Shown: in pieces, positions 11,749-24,326 of the stretch
Layout of the letters: the number at the start of each line of letters is the position of its first letter
Numbering within the stretch: the stretch's first letter is position 1
NCBI RefSeq assembly: GCF_042453785.1
Contig: NC_091676.1
Coordinates: forward strand, 21,497,001 to 21,561,000
DNA: 64,000 nt
Source: Malus domestica
Lineage: Eukaryota > Streptophyta > Magnoliopsida > Rosales > Rosaceae
Direction: 5' to 3'
Translations under genes and position numbers: made by a program
Notes under the pieces: generated by a model
Database searches by the model: none
What the model was told of the DNA's origin: nothing
The model's input: only the letters and a program-made list of their open reading frames with translations

Positions 11749-12725
11749 GAGCAACTCCAGCATGGAAGCCCTCCCCCTAGGCTATTCACTATTTAATCTA
11801 CTTAGTGAACAGTAACTGCCCTTAATAAACAGTAATTACCTTGGCAATTGTCTTTTGCATCTTTACCCTTGCACTAAATAGCCTTGGCAATTGGCAATAA
11901 AATATTAGTATTTTTTTTAATTCTTAATTAATATTATATTATTTATTTTTTATAAATTAATATTATATTATTAATTTATATTTTCCTTTTGGTCTTCCCG
12001 AAACTTCTACCATTTATCTTTCTTCTTCCTTCCCATTCTCTCACTCCCCTCCCTTCTCTCCTTTGCGCCCACCTAACCTTCTTCGATCCCCCGCACATCC
12101 AACCTTCCCCTCCCTCTTCGATTCCACTCTTCTCTCCCCTGATCCTTCCATACCCTACCCACCTCTAGCTCACCACCATACCCTAACCCCACCCATTTGA
12201 CAGCAGTGGTCAACAAAACCCAGATTTACGGCCAGAGAGTCAGTTTGATGGCGGTGGAGAACAAAACCCAGTAGCCGGAGAAGACGGTGGTGGGGAGCAC
12301 AAACCCAGTGACCAAACCGATTTTTTAATATTTTCAATTTTTGCGTTGAATATGGCCTCTGTTATGGAAGATTTGGTCTGATTGGATTTTTTTTTCTGCA
12401 TTTGTTGTGGATTTGGATCCCAGGTGCCATCAGTCTATGCGACGAACTCCGGTGAGAGTCGTTGAGTTCGAAGCCAAAGTTTTACATTTTTTACATTTTT
12501 TATTAATTTTTTATATTTTTATTAATTTTATATTATGGATGACGTCGTCCTGATGTCAGCCCACGTCACATGGCCCTCGGGCTCTCGGGCTGGCAATCCC
12601 TGCCAGACCTGTTGCTCGAGCCTCGCCTGTCCCTCGGGCTCCCATACGCTGGACCCTATCCCCCCAACAATTTGGCCCTGCTTGCTGGCCTGTCCCCCAA
12701 GCAACCTCCCCCGCTGGAGTTGCTC
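11749..12725. mobile_element. PIF/Harbinger-type non-autonomous DNA transposon
   Basis: Terminal inverted repeats GAGCAACTCCAGC (11749-11761) and GCTGGAGTTGCTC (12713-12725) are perfect over 13 bp and flanked by the 3-bp duplication TAA (11746-11748, 12726-12728). A TAA duplication and a G-starting inverted repeat are typical of PIF/Harbinger. No transposase frame is seen in its 977 bp. The interior is CT-rich with short GGTGG-type stretches that might be captured host sequence, origin not recognised. Confidence 0.75.
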
Positions 12726-12728
12726 TAA

Positions 12729-13189
12729 GGCAGCTAGTCGGGTTAGCCTGGATTGGGCTGCTAGTCGGGTTGGATACGGACCACTAATTGCTTTGGCAAT
12801 GTTGCATGGGTGGAGTGGGTTTTTTTCTCCCAAAGAATGAATTCTAGTCTTTAGGCTTGGCAATAGGTGCGTGGGTAGAGATGTCTTTGTGGTGGAGATT
12901 TCAATTGAGTTACACAATAAATTAGTTATAATAATTTGATATTGAATTCATCATTGACATATCTTTTCCTTAAAGGTCCAACTATGTAATTTATTTCAAT
13001 GATCCGAACTTTACATTTTAATTCATTTATTTTTATACATATTTTTACAAAAAGTTAGACAAATACAAACAATTAAAGATTAAATTGAAGGGAAGAAAAT
13101 GAACAAATACGATGCTTCAAATAAAGACTAAAATAACAACCATTTAATTTAGGAGAAATTACACATAGAGCCAAATTATAAGATTATTT
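12729..13189. other. Spacer without recognised features
   Basis: AT-rich DNA; no coding region, RNA gene or clear transposon end recognised. Confidence 0.4.
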
Positions 13190-13375
13190 TTCGAGAGGGG
13201 GTGGATTTTTGCTCAATACTGAAGTGGTGGTAATGCTCTCCACCCCTACTTATTAGCATTGGGTACGTTTAAATTTTGAAATTTGTGTCTATCTACTACA
13301 CATACCTCGAAATTTAAACTCATCAAGCGTTGATAAATAAGGTGGTGAGCAAAAGTATTCCCCTTTGGATAGAGA
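13190..13375. repeat. Imperfect foldback (MITE-like) element
   Basis: The left half (GGGGGTGGATTTTTGCTC..ACTTATTAGCATTG..GTTTAAATTT) is roughly mirrored on the right (AAATTTAAAC..AAGCGTTGATAAATAAG..GAGCAAAAGTATTCCCC). The arms are imperfect and no target duplication was identified, so the family is unknown. Confidence 0.45.
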
Positions 13376-13499
13376 CAAAGTTTTTTTTTTTTTAATTTAT
13401 TTTTATTTCATAGAGAAGTTCTAATCTTCTACACCAAAAAAAGTCATGGCCTCTCTAATTTCGTAACCTGTTGACTCATCAACCAGATTTAACAGTGTC

Positions 13500-13710
13500 A
13501 ACTGGAGATAACAGAATAGCTCATCAACTTCCTCAACATAACCATTCTTCGCATAACCAAAGATCGTGGCATTCTACAATATTACATTTGGTGTTTCCCT
13601 TCATCTACCATATCAGGTTCAAATTCAAGACCCGTCTTAATCAAACAACCATGAATGCTCTTATCTCTCAAAATTCGACTAATTGCATATCATCTTATAA
13701 ATGTTAAGCA
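13500..13710 (-). pseudogene. PPR protein pseudogene fragment
   Basis: On the minus strand one frame reads NATIFGYAKNGYVEEVDELF (about 13520-13575), the 'NAMISGYAKNGYVEEALELF' pattern of plant pentatricopeptide proteins. Just upstream in another frame is SIHGCLIKTGLEFEPDMV, another PPR-type phrase. A TAG stands where a conserved Trp is expected (ILWNA to IL-stop-NA). Short, frameshifted and without a full gene around it, so a dead fragment. Confidence 0.5.
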
Positions 13711-14160
13711 GGTATTTCCAGCTGTGAGCTTGTTAACAACAAATAATCATACATTGCCTCCATATAATCAAGTAATCCAGGCTAGTTTTTCATTTTCAAG
13801 TATGCTACAAGATAGTCAACTTATGGCGTGTCAGGTATTGATCGATTTACTTTGAGAAGGCGGAATTTATGAATACATATGGTAATTCTTGTTTGTTTTA
13901 TGCATTTGTTATATACATGTGGCAAAATTCATCCTCAAGTTTTATCGCACACGAACCTTTTAGACTAAATTCCAGGTTTGATTTGTTTATCACATAAGGC
14001 ATATTTGTTTTTTTAGCATCTAGTTAATGTGAAGCTATATGCAATGCAAGGTTCACATCCATATGTTTGTGGGCGACAACATAATCCAAAGGAGTAATTT
14101 CTACAATATAAAGAGTAAATCACTTTTAAATGCTTTTAAGTCACCCTAAGATTTTTCTTG
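13711..14160. other. Spacer, no clear feature
   Basis: AT-rich DNA between the PPR fragment and the Cassandra element. No coding or repeat structure assigned. Confidence 0.4.
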
Positions 14161-14165
14161 TTTTT

Positions 14166-14458
14166 TGTCACATCCCGGCCCGGGCCCCCACCACATTCCG
14201 GGCTCGACTCCACCGTAGCACGATATTGTCCACTTTGGGCCCCGACCTTGCCCTATGGTTTTGTTTCTGGGAACTCACACGAGAACTTCCTAGTGGGTCA
14301 CCCATCCTAGGATTTCTCTAGCCCGAACTCGCTTGACTTTGGAGTTCTGATGGAATCCGAAGCTAGTGAGCTCCCAAAAGGCTTCATGCTAGGTAGAGAT
14401 GGGAATATACATATAAGGCTTACAGGATCCTCACTCCTGGGCGATGTGAGATGTTACA
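14166..14458 (-). repeat. Cassandra 3' LTR (complete 5S-like region)
   Basis: 293 bp. It retains the 5S box-A-like segment (minus strand AAGTCAAGCGAGTTCGGGC) and the box-C-like segment (CCTAGGATGGGTGACC). Confidence 0.9.
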
Positions 14459-14530
14459 ATCCACCCCCCCTTAGGGGCCCGACGTCCTCGTCGGCACACT
14501 TCCGGCCAGGGATTGGCTCTGATACCAAAT

Positions 14531-14808
14531 TGTCACATCCCGGCCCGGGCCCCCACCAAATCTCGAGCTCGACTCCACCGTAGCACGATATTGTTCGCTT
14601 TGAGCCTCAACCACACCCTCACGGTTTTGTTTCTGAGAACTCACACGAGAACTTCCCAGTGGGTCATCCAACCTAGGATCGCTCTCGTCCGAAGTTCCTA
14701 TGGAATCCGAAGCCAGTAAGCTTCCAAAAGGCCTCGTGCTAGGTAGAGATTGGAATATACATATAATGCTTACAAGATCCTCACCCCTGGGTAATGTGGG
14801 ATGTTACA
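14531..14808 (-). repeat. Cassandra 5' LTR (box A region deleted)
   Basis: 278 bp. Compared with the other LTR it lacks about 15 bp across the 5S box A. It keeps a box-C-like segment, read as CCTAGGTTGGATGACC. Confidence 0.88.
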
Positions 14809-14813
14809 TTTTT

Positions 14814-16639
14814 CACTACTAAACTTGATTTATAATTTTTGGGTGCAGGTGGAAGATGCTATCTTTTGGGTTGGAAACCTTTAAATCTTTTTTTTTTTAT
14901 TAGAAGCCTTTACTTATTTTGATTTTGAACTGGATGTATACTGTGGTGAATATTTGTTCGACAACTTTGTTATTTTGGATAGTATGAAGCATTAAGATTA
15001 CAGTCACTGGAAACAATAACTTTGCTCTTAATTATTTTCCCATATCTTTTTCATTTTAAGATTGAGTGCGCCTATCATTTGAGTAATATACTGTCATGCA
15101 ATATATCATAGTGAATAAAGCATATAAGGAGCAAAAGGCCAAGGCATAAGAAATCATGTCAACCATACGATGAGTTGTATAAGATACCATTTTCTCTCAT
15201 TACAATTTACAACCACAGGCTCACTTGTACTTACAATAGCAAAAGGCTATTAACACTTTGTATGTCACTACAAAATTGTAGCATTTGATACAACAAATCC
15301 AATTCTATACATCTAACCTAAAATGAACGGTAGTTATAGCTGAAAGTAATAATCTAAAGCAACCCAAAATCCAATTCAAGCTGCCTTTCATTCTTGCAAT
15401 CTGACACCCCCTAAAAACAGTAGAGAGAAAAGCTTAATCAAATGAAAAAAAAATCCCATAGAAGTTCTCTTTCAATCCATGGACATTATACCCAAAGGAC
15501 ATAGAGCACTTCTTGGAGTTTCATCAGATCTTGATAGACATTATTTTAGTTCCTGGTACATACCAAAATCCCACTTAATCAAATACAATGAATTAGTAAA
15601 AACAAAGACACTTTAAGACCCAATTTGTTTAACTAAACTCATAAATTGCCAAAGTATTACGAATCGATAAAAAATAGAAAAGACACAAACCATAAAACAA
15701 AGCATTCAAGTCTTTCGTATCGCGTTTGTAATTCTTTCAAGTACCTCTACCTCTTACTTTCTCTCTAGCTCTCTTTGTTAAATAGAAAACTGGTATTGCC
15801 CTAACATTTATAATAGAAAAATTTTAGGTTTAAGAAGAAAATAAGAACAGAGACAGAGTTGGTGCCCCAATTAATTGAATAAGCAGAGAAATCTAAGATG
15901 ACCCAAAACCCCAAAATTTACACAAGCTAGAATCCAAAAGGGTAAAATAAAATTCAAGTAAGAAATTGCAGTCAGATTCAAGCTTGCTTAAATCAAACCC
16001 CAAAATTCACACAACCTGGAATCCAAATAGATTAAACAAAATTCAAGCAAAAAATTACAGTGCCTATAGCCTGAGATTTCTGATTTTTGCAGTTTGTGGA
16101 TTTGATTTCAAGCAAAATTCAAGCAAAAAGAGATAAGATTCAAGCAAAAAGAGAGGTGGAGGGAATTTTATGTTTTGGTGGAAAAGAAAGATTGCAGTTT
16201 GTGGATTTGATTCAAGTGAAAATGGAGGCGGAAAAGGAGGTGAAATATGAGGGGTAGCATTTATTGGTTTCGGCAAAGAACTCTAACTACTTTAGAGAAA
16301 ATGAAAATCTAACTATTGTTTTTCATTTAATAATTATTATGCCACGTGTCATTTATTTTATTGGTGGGTACTACCAGCTGTCAATGCCACGTGATGGTAG
16401 TGTACCATCTAATAATTTCTTGGTGATGTCATAATTATTTTTCTAATTACCTTTGCATTTCCAATTTTACCTTTCTGTGTTTGAAAGATGAGTTTCTTTC
16501 TCCTTATTTCTCTTTTTTTTTTTCTTCAATGCGTCTCTCTCTTTTACTCCTCCTCCTTCTTCCTACTTTTCTCTTTCTCTCTCCTCCTCTTTCTTATTCG
16601 TGTTATACCTTAGATTTATGAGTGTTTTTTTTATGCACT
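14814..16639. other. Spacer with short local duplications
   Basis: No gene recognised. Around 15904-16060 a block (CCCCAAAATT.ACACAA..GGAATCCAAA) repeats at about 90 bp. TGCAGTTTGTGGATTTGATT occurs twice (near 16088 and 16194). Two CACGTG cores lie at about 16342 and 16390. 16490-16600 is CT-rich. Confidence 0.45.
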
Positions 16640-16797
16640 ATTCTAAAAATTATTGTTTAGCGCTGCTTAAGCCTTGCCTAAGCATTAGGCGGCTGGTCAT
16701 CGCCTAGATTAATGCTCGGCATTAGAAAATTAAGAAATGGCGCGTAGACATGCTTAGGCGCTCACCTAGCCAACATAGACGCCCGCCTAGACCCGCA
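16640..16797. repeat. AGGCG/CGCCT-rich repeat, left segment
   Basis: Dense GCTTAAGCC, CCTAAGC, TTAGGCGG, CGCCTAG and CTTAGGCGC motifs in both orientations. It is a degenerate self-complementary repeat of unassigned class, related to 20950-21050. Confidence 0.55.
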
Positions 16798-17320
16798 TGA
16801 CACACCTCAACCCGGAATGTCCACTAGGACTCCGAATCAAGCTGCGCTGACCGACACCTGGAAGGTGACGAAGCCATAAAGTGTGATGATGTGGAAAAAT
16901 GTGAATAAATTTAAACCTAAGAGTGCCTAAATACTAGAGTGCGCTGGTGACCGGGAATGAACCCACTTCACACGTGACGTTATAGCATAAGTAAGTACAG
17001 TAGAGTGAATTAAGAATCGTACCCTCGAAAGAATCTCCAATACTAAGAATCACCACGAATCTTCAACGATAAGAAAGTTAAGCTAATAAAACTTGAAGGG
17101 TGAAAACAAAACAAGGGTGAGTGGCCCTAGAAATAAAATTTTAATAGAAACCATATAAAACATTATAACCCCTCGCTGCAACACTTGTGTAGTTTCCAGA
17201 AAAATCATACCACGTATCAATGTGAAATCAAAAGTATATCAACAACAAATCCATAAATATACCACGACATAGCATTTAATCAGCAATATCAATAATCATG
17301 TGATTAATAACCCATATTAG

Positions 17321-17590
17321 CATGCAAGTCGGAGTCACTTATGGTGAGTCACTTATGGTGACCTGTACAACTGCACCCATATCTCATCAATCAACGTTAG
17401 CACATAAGTCGGAGTCACCTATAATGACGTGTACGACTTATCCATATCTCATCAATCAAGGCTAGCATATAACTCAGAGTCACCTATAGTGACCTGTACG
17501 ACTTATCCATATCTCATCAATCAAAGCTAGCAATAAGTCGGAGTCACCTATAGTGACCTGTACGACTTATCCATATCTCATCAATCAACA
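17321..17590. repeat. About 65-bp tandem repeat array, four units
   Basis: Units read GCTAGCATATAAGTCGGAGT then CACCTATAGTGACCTGTACG then ACTTATCCATATCTCATCAA. The first unit has an internal 15-bp duplication (GAGTCACTTATGGT twice). Weaker related units (GTCGGAACCACCTATAGTGG) continue to about 18030. Confidence 0.88.
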
Positions 17591-18640
17591 TCCTAGTAAT
17601 ATGTCAGCCGGATCCACCTCTAATGGCCTGTACGGCTGAACCCACAGCTCATCACATATCCCTGCATACGAGTCGAAGCCACCTAAGTGGTATGTACGAT
17701 AGGACTGGGTGTAAATAAGTACGCTCAAGTGCTACGATCACGTGAAGACTGTGCGAATAAACGCGGGTCACCTACGAGTCGGAACCACCTATAGTGGTTT
17801 GTACAACAGGCTTGTGCACCTACCTTGGATCCAAGGTGAGCGTAAAGGTGCGGGAGGTGAACATCACGTGAAGGAATGTGCCATGGCCACTGGTGGGAGC
17901 ACTAACACCGGGGTGTAGGTTTATGAGCTATAACTGCATCTAATGTAATATATACGACTCATGGGTAACCTGTATGACAGTGTCAGAGTTGCTTACCATT
18001 GCAACCTGTATGACAAGGTTGGAGTTGCCTAAAACATACATGTAATCATGCCATAACTCCATCATTTCAACTAATACCATAAACTCACCTGAACTTACCT
18101 GTGTGTCCTGAGTTCACTTTCGCGCTTCCAAGCATTTACAATGATTATGTGCAGGTAATATACATATGAATATGCCATGATGCAGTCAAAATTCAACCAT
18201 AACATAGTATTCCCAAATATATATAATATGGCTTAAAATGCATAATCCGTAACGCCCTACTCCCGAACTACTTATTTTCGGGAATAATTATCGATGATAA
18301 GCCCAACTAGATACTAGTTTAATTAACTATCATTACATACGTTTCCTTACTTCAAATTCCTGATTCTTCACACATTGATTTATGACCAATATTTAACCAC
18401 CAAATCATAAGGTTAAATCTTATATTTTCCACCAATGTCCCTCACATTACTCAATTCCCTAAACAAGGCTATTGTCTCAATTATTTAGTCTCATTTATTG
18501 TATGGATGCATCTAACGTCTCGTTAGACTGCCTACGTACCCTAAACAAGGATCGAGCCATTCGTAGTTCACATTAGTACTTCAAAGCATTCACAGTAATT
18601 ATATGCAATAATCAATTTATAAACGTTTGTGGAATTGTCA

Positions 18641-18643
<3 letters not shown>

Positions 18644-18676
<33 letters not shown>
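18644..18676. repeat. (AT)n microsatellite
   Basis: Uninterrupted AT dinucleotides for about 33 bp inside the LTR-like region. Confidence 0.9.
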
Positions 18677-18682
<6 letters not shown>

Positions 18683-20113
18683 GATAGAAAGGAAAAGACC
18701 CACTTACCTGAAGTCCGTGCTACGACTTCCTAGCACGCATATAGAGACATCACGAACCATCGTCGCCTAGAACAATTATCAAATCACATCTCAGAGTTCT
18801 TACCGGTAGAATACATAATTTATAGAAAACACATCCCTACATAATTCAATTCGGAAGATCTATATCACGGATTTCTGATCCATTACTTCCAAAGATCCAC
18901 ATTATACTTCTAGAACAACATTCTAAAGTTTCATTACGATCCAACAGTCGGATCTCCGTCAATTGCCAAAACCAAGTGGCGGTCAACATTTTATTTTATG
19001 AACTTACAAATCCAATTTGGGAAGATCCGTATATCGGATTCCCAATCCGTAAGTTCCTATAGTCCTCAAATATTATGTACTATAATGTATTAAAGTTTGG
19101 TAACGATCCAAAGGTCGGATCGTCGATTCATACAATGACCTATTAAAGTAACGTAGAGAATTTAGATCCCAACAATCAACCCACGTCATACAATTACCAA
19201 AACTAAACTCAAGGCATCTAATTAGCCTAAGAATAACATCGACGACCCCCTGGCCATGCGCTCGACACGTGCCGCCGTGGGTGGCAGTCTGCCGCCCCGA
19301 TTCGTCGGAAAATCAAACTATTTCCAAAAATTACCAAAATTTACAGAAATGAAGATCTCATCGAGTGGAACAACGTTTATACCTGTGACGAAGTCCAAAA
19401 ATGGACGAAAGATGGTCAATTGTGCCCATGAAGCCGGTGGGTGCCTAAAGCTTCCCGATGTCGATTCGTCGTCTACGGTGGTCCAACGGGATCAAGGTTG
19501 GTTGGGTTTTGCTCCTGGTATGATGGGCTAGCATCGGCCATCGCTTTGCCGATTTTCCGGAAAAATAAAAAAGGGTGGCCGGAGCACCGTGAGAACCGTC
19601 AACTTTCGTGGCCTCAAACCGCCACATATAGAGGTTAATCAAGGTGGTTCTTGGGTGGATTTTGTAGAGGGGAATGAGAGCTTGAAGATGGCGGTGGTGG
19701 CATCGAAAAATTCCACCGTAATTGGCCGGAATCGGCCTTGGAAGTTGGGTGGTCGCGTGCACAGGTAAGCTGGGAGCTTTCTCCTTTTTTTTTTTTTTTT
19801 TTTCTTTTCTGATTTCTGATTGGGCTGCTGTCCTTTTTCTACCTTTTATCTAATTGGTCCTCCTTAACCGATTAATTAACTTTAAATAACCAACTTCAAA
19901 CGTTCGTAACTATACCGTTATAATCCGGACTCATAAACGGCTTTCACTTATGTGTTCGTATCGACGAGTACTGCTTAAATACGCCAAAAGAATAATTCAT
20001 ACGTTCCTCTAGACGATGGTCAACAGAAATCAAAATCCTTGCCTCTAGGCATTTTCGTCAATTCCCTCGATTAAAATAAATAAAAAACGAAATTTTAGGG
20101 ACAGGTTGTCACA

Positions 20114-20949
20114 TTGCTTGTGTCACTACTCTTACTTAGACAGAAAATAGATAACTTACATGTTGCATTATATTTTTTTTCACTAGAATGTAAGAGATGT
20201 GAAGCAAAAAAATAATCAAAAAAATTATGGAGGCAACATGTGGACTTTCGGGTGAAAAAGACAAAATTACTCTTGAAACACACCGGGATTTCCACGCACA
20301 TACAACGGACAATAATGGCTCAATCGAGATCAAATGTGATCAAAATGATATTTATTCAAAACCCTCTCATCACTCTTCATCAAATCCTCACCCACAAGGT
20401 AACTCCCAATTATTTATTTCAAATTGGGATTAATTACCAAATTAATTAGAAGATATTATTTGACATAATATCTTGCAATAATATTAAAAACACCATCATA
20501 AGTGGCCAGTCCCTATTTCTCCAAATAGGGCTAGCCAAACCCCCTATATATAGCCTCATATTTCTCCAAAAACCTAAGTCTATTTTCTCCCTAAAATTCT
20601 CTAAACACTTTATCTCTCAAATTCAAACTTTGGCATCGGAGATTCTTTGGCCAAAGCCCCCCCCTCTATTCATCGTGGGCACGTGAGACTTTTGGCCTTG
20701 ATCTTAGATGTTATTGTTTTGTAGGTGTATTTTCATCAAAGGAGAAGAAGGCAGAAATTTGCATCTACAAGAGACTTGTGGAATACTTGGATGAACACTT
20801 ATTATATTTTTGTTCCCTATGTTTTCAATATGTTCTAATACTTTATAATCTAGATAAATGTCATTCTACTTTGCAATTTATGTATTTCAATACAATTATG
20901 TATTTTTTAAGTATAAATTGGCACTTACTTATACGATATAGATAATTTA
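20114..20949 (+). mobile_element. LTR-like promoter fragment of a retroelement
   Basis: Contains a TATA box (CCTATATATAGCC, 20542-20554), then a leader with TTTGGCATCGGAGATTC and a C-run, a layout seen in plant gypsy LTRs. No coding frame, primer site or partner LTR is visible, so it is an LTR remnant at best. The long stretch 20110-20540 is AT-rich with nothing else assigned. Confidence 0.4.
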
Positions 20950-21050
20950 CTTAGATCCATCTAGTCCGCCTAGCTTTTGCCTAGAAGCCTAGGCGCTAGA
21001 CTCCAACACATCGCTTAACTAGCACTTAGCGTCTTTTATAATCTTACTTT
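20950..21050. repeat. AGGCG/CGCCT-rich repeat, right segment
   Basis: GTCCGCCTAGC, TTGCCTAGAAGCCTAGGCGC and AGCACTTAGCG resemble the 16640-16797 block. It may be the other half of one old element split by the LTR-like DNA between them. Confidence 0.5.
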
Positions 21051-21689
21051 TATGAGAATGATTGAGATTTTCTATTTTTTATTCTTTATATTGTCTTTTC
21101 TAAAAGTGTTTAATTTTGTGGTTTTGATATTTGGATAAATAAATTTTGAAAATGAACTTACAGAAGTGTTGGAATTTAGCAATTAATCTTGCAAAAGTGC
21201 ATAAATTCTAAAATAAATGTGGCAAAATTATTAGAATTTTAAAATTAATCTTATAAAATTACTAAAATTTTAAAACTGTTACAATATTTGATTTACAAAA
21301 TATATTTCGAATAAATCTCTGCTAATTAATAAAACATTCATTGTCAATCAAAATCCAATGAAATTATCAGTTTAACCCTCTAATAAAAACAAAACATGAA
21401 TAAGAAATATAGGACAGAAATGTAATTTCACACAATCAAATTTTGTTATTTTTTTTCAAAGCCTCACCTACATGTAATTCTAACATATCTCTAATTAAAA
21501 AAAAAAAAATTCTCACTCCCACGTTTTCTATCACTCTCTTCATCTCTTCTTCTATTTCAAAAATAAAAATAAAAAATTTTCTCATGCACTTTTAGTGTGC
21601 CCATATGCTACTATACTTTATCATTTGAGGGTACCGTACTCACCGGACTCAATTTTAAATTATTAATTCTAGTTCACAATAACAATAAC
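21051..21689. other. AT-rich upstream region of RPL14
   Basis: No gene seen. It includes poly-A and poly-T runs near 21450 and 21500 and presumably part of the RPL14 promoter. Confidence 0.4.
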
Positions 21690-21700
21690 AAAACCCTAAA
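21690..21700 (+). promoter_or_regulatory. Telo-box in RPL14 promoter/leader
   Basis: AAAACCCTAAA, the AAACCCTAA motif common in plant ribosomal-protein promoters, about 80 bp before the start codon. Confidence 0.6.
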
Positions 21701-21777
21701 TCCCCGACCTTGACTACACTTGCACTTCTCCGCTCCGCCTCCTCTACTGCCAGAGCTGTCACACCAGAACCAGAAAA

Positions 21778-23409
<1,632 letters not shown>

Positions 23410-23840
23410 GCAATAATTTTAGTTTACAATTTTATCGTGGATTTCTTTTTCGAAACTGTATCGGATCTTTTATCAATTTTAGCTTTTCAGAGATTTTTTC
23501 CGTTTCTAATATCATTGACACTGTTTTGATATATAGATTTTCAGTTTCCTGTATGGATGATTTGTGTTTTCTGATGGGGATTCTGCACCTAAAAGTTCCC
23601 ATAACCAAGAGTTAGTATCGTTTGTAACTTGAGTAGAAATCGAGTTCATCACAAATGTATTTTGTACCCGCCCATACATGTGAGTTGAACCTGAGAATTG
23701 GAATAATTTTGATTGGGAAATGTAACCGCTCACTCCTCTTGATCTCCCCACAATCCTGTTTAATCGTCTGTTAATTCTGTTTGATTTATTCAATCTAATT
23801 GACAACATCTGAACAAATTGCAGTAGAAAAAATGTCCTGC
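23410..23840. other. RPL14 3' flank
   Basis: AT-rich, presumably 3' UTR then spacer. No other gene or element end recognised. Confidence 0.4.
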
Positions 23841-24310
23841 CCATCGGGCAAGATTGTAGCTCCTTCGGGCAACCACTCATTGGGTAAGATAACCCAGTCG
23901 GGCAAGACAACATCTGCCCAAGTCGGGCAAGTAAGCAAAACAGAGGAGTAGAAAGAAAAAGAAAAGGAAAGGAAAAGAGAAAGAAAGAAAGGAAACAAAA
24001 AGGAAAAGACCGAGAGAGAGAGAGCCATTTCAGACAAATCAAAACAACAAAAAGAAAGCCCTTGTCGGGCAATAGAAACATAAACTACAGCCCTTTCGGG
24101 CAGAGTATGAGAAAATGTTATATATATATATATATATATTCTTGTTTTTTGTTGCCTGATAACTCAAAAAGCCAAAGAAAGGCCCTTTCAGACAAAAAGG
24201 GAAGAAAGAGAGAAAGAGAAAATGAGAAAGAAAGTAACTAAAAAAAATGCACAGGAGGATAATAAATGGGAAAGCCATTCGGGCATGTTGTAGGAGCCCA
24301 TTGGCTGCCC
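23841..24310. repeat. Interspersed TCGGGCA motif cluster with purine-rich and TA tracts
   Basis: CGGGCA or a close variant (TGGGTAAG) occurs at least eight times (for example 23847, 23867, 23899, 23925, 24065, 24096, 24278), irregularly spaced. It mixes with GAAAGAAA-rich DNA and a TA microsatellite (24119-24139). It abuts the LTR element at 24327 and may be its distal internal part. Confidence 0.5.
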
Positions 24311-24326
24311 ATGTGTTATTTTCTTC

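Larger units (their letters stand above)
14161..14813 (-). mobile_element. Cassandra TRIM retrotransposon with 5S-rRNA-like LTRs
   Basis: Two LTRs (14166-14458 and 14531-14808), each TGTCACATCC..GATGTTACA, flank only 72 bp. On the minus strand the inner side of the right LTR is followed by TTTGGTATCAGAGCC, an initiator-Met primer site, and GGGGGGGTGGAT precedes the left LTR. TTTTT flanks both ends as target duplication. It encodes no protein. The left LTR on the minus strand contains CCATCAGAACTCC..TCAAGCG..CTAGGATGGGTGACC, closely matching the 5S rRNA gene's internal promoter region. That 5S match is the hallmark of Cassandra, whose LTRs are described as having Pol III promoters. Confidence 0.92.
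16798..20113 (-). mobile_element. Large LTR-like region (probable solo or recombined LTR)
   Basis: On the minus strand it starts TGTGACAACCTGTCCC (20113) and ends GGTTGAGGTGTGTCA (16798), giving TG..CA termini typical of a big gypsy LTR. It lacks gag/pol frames, a primer site or a second LTR. It contains a 65-bp tandem array, a TA microsatellite and a block with repeated CGGATC phrases (about 18840-19130). The flanks CCGCA and TTGCT do not match, so no target duplication supports the ends. An unequal-recombination product is possible. Class is inferred. Confidence 0.5.

Noticed and set aside
12535-12917. Long frames on both strands (101 and 129 codons)
   Set aside because: They overlap the GC-rich end of the PIF/Harbinger-type element and have no recognisable domain.
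14200-14340. A 5S rRNA gene
   Set aside because: Only part of a 5S-like sequence, embedded in a Cassandra LTR with terminal repeats; not a functional rRNA gene.
14350-14719. Short frames within the Cassandra element
   Set aside because: The family is non-coding, and the frames cross LTR and primer-site boundaries.
17321-17590. A CRISPR-like array
   Set aside because: Repeats are directly adjacent 65-bp units without unique spacers, in plant LTR-like DNA.
19256-19762. Three overlapping frames of about 65-105 codons
   Set aside because: GC-rich patch in the LTR-like region, present in all frames, with no domain or splice support.
23512-24081. 189-codon minus-strand frame
   Set aside because: Phe/Leu/Ser runs from purine-rich DNA on the other strand; no family recognised.
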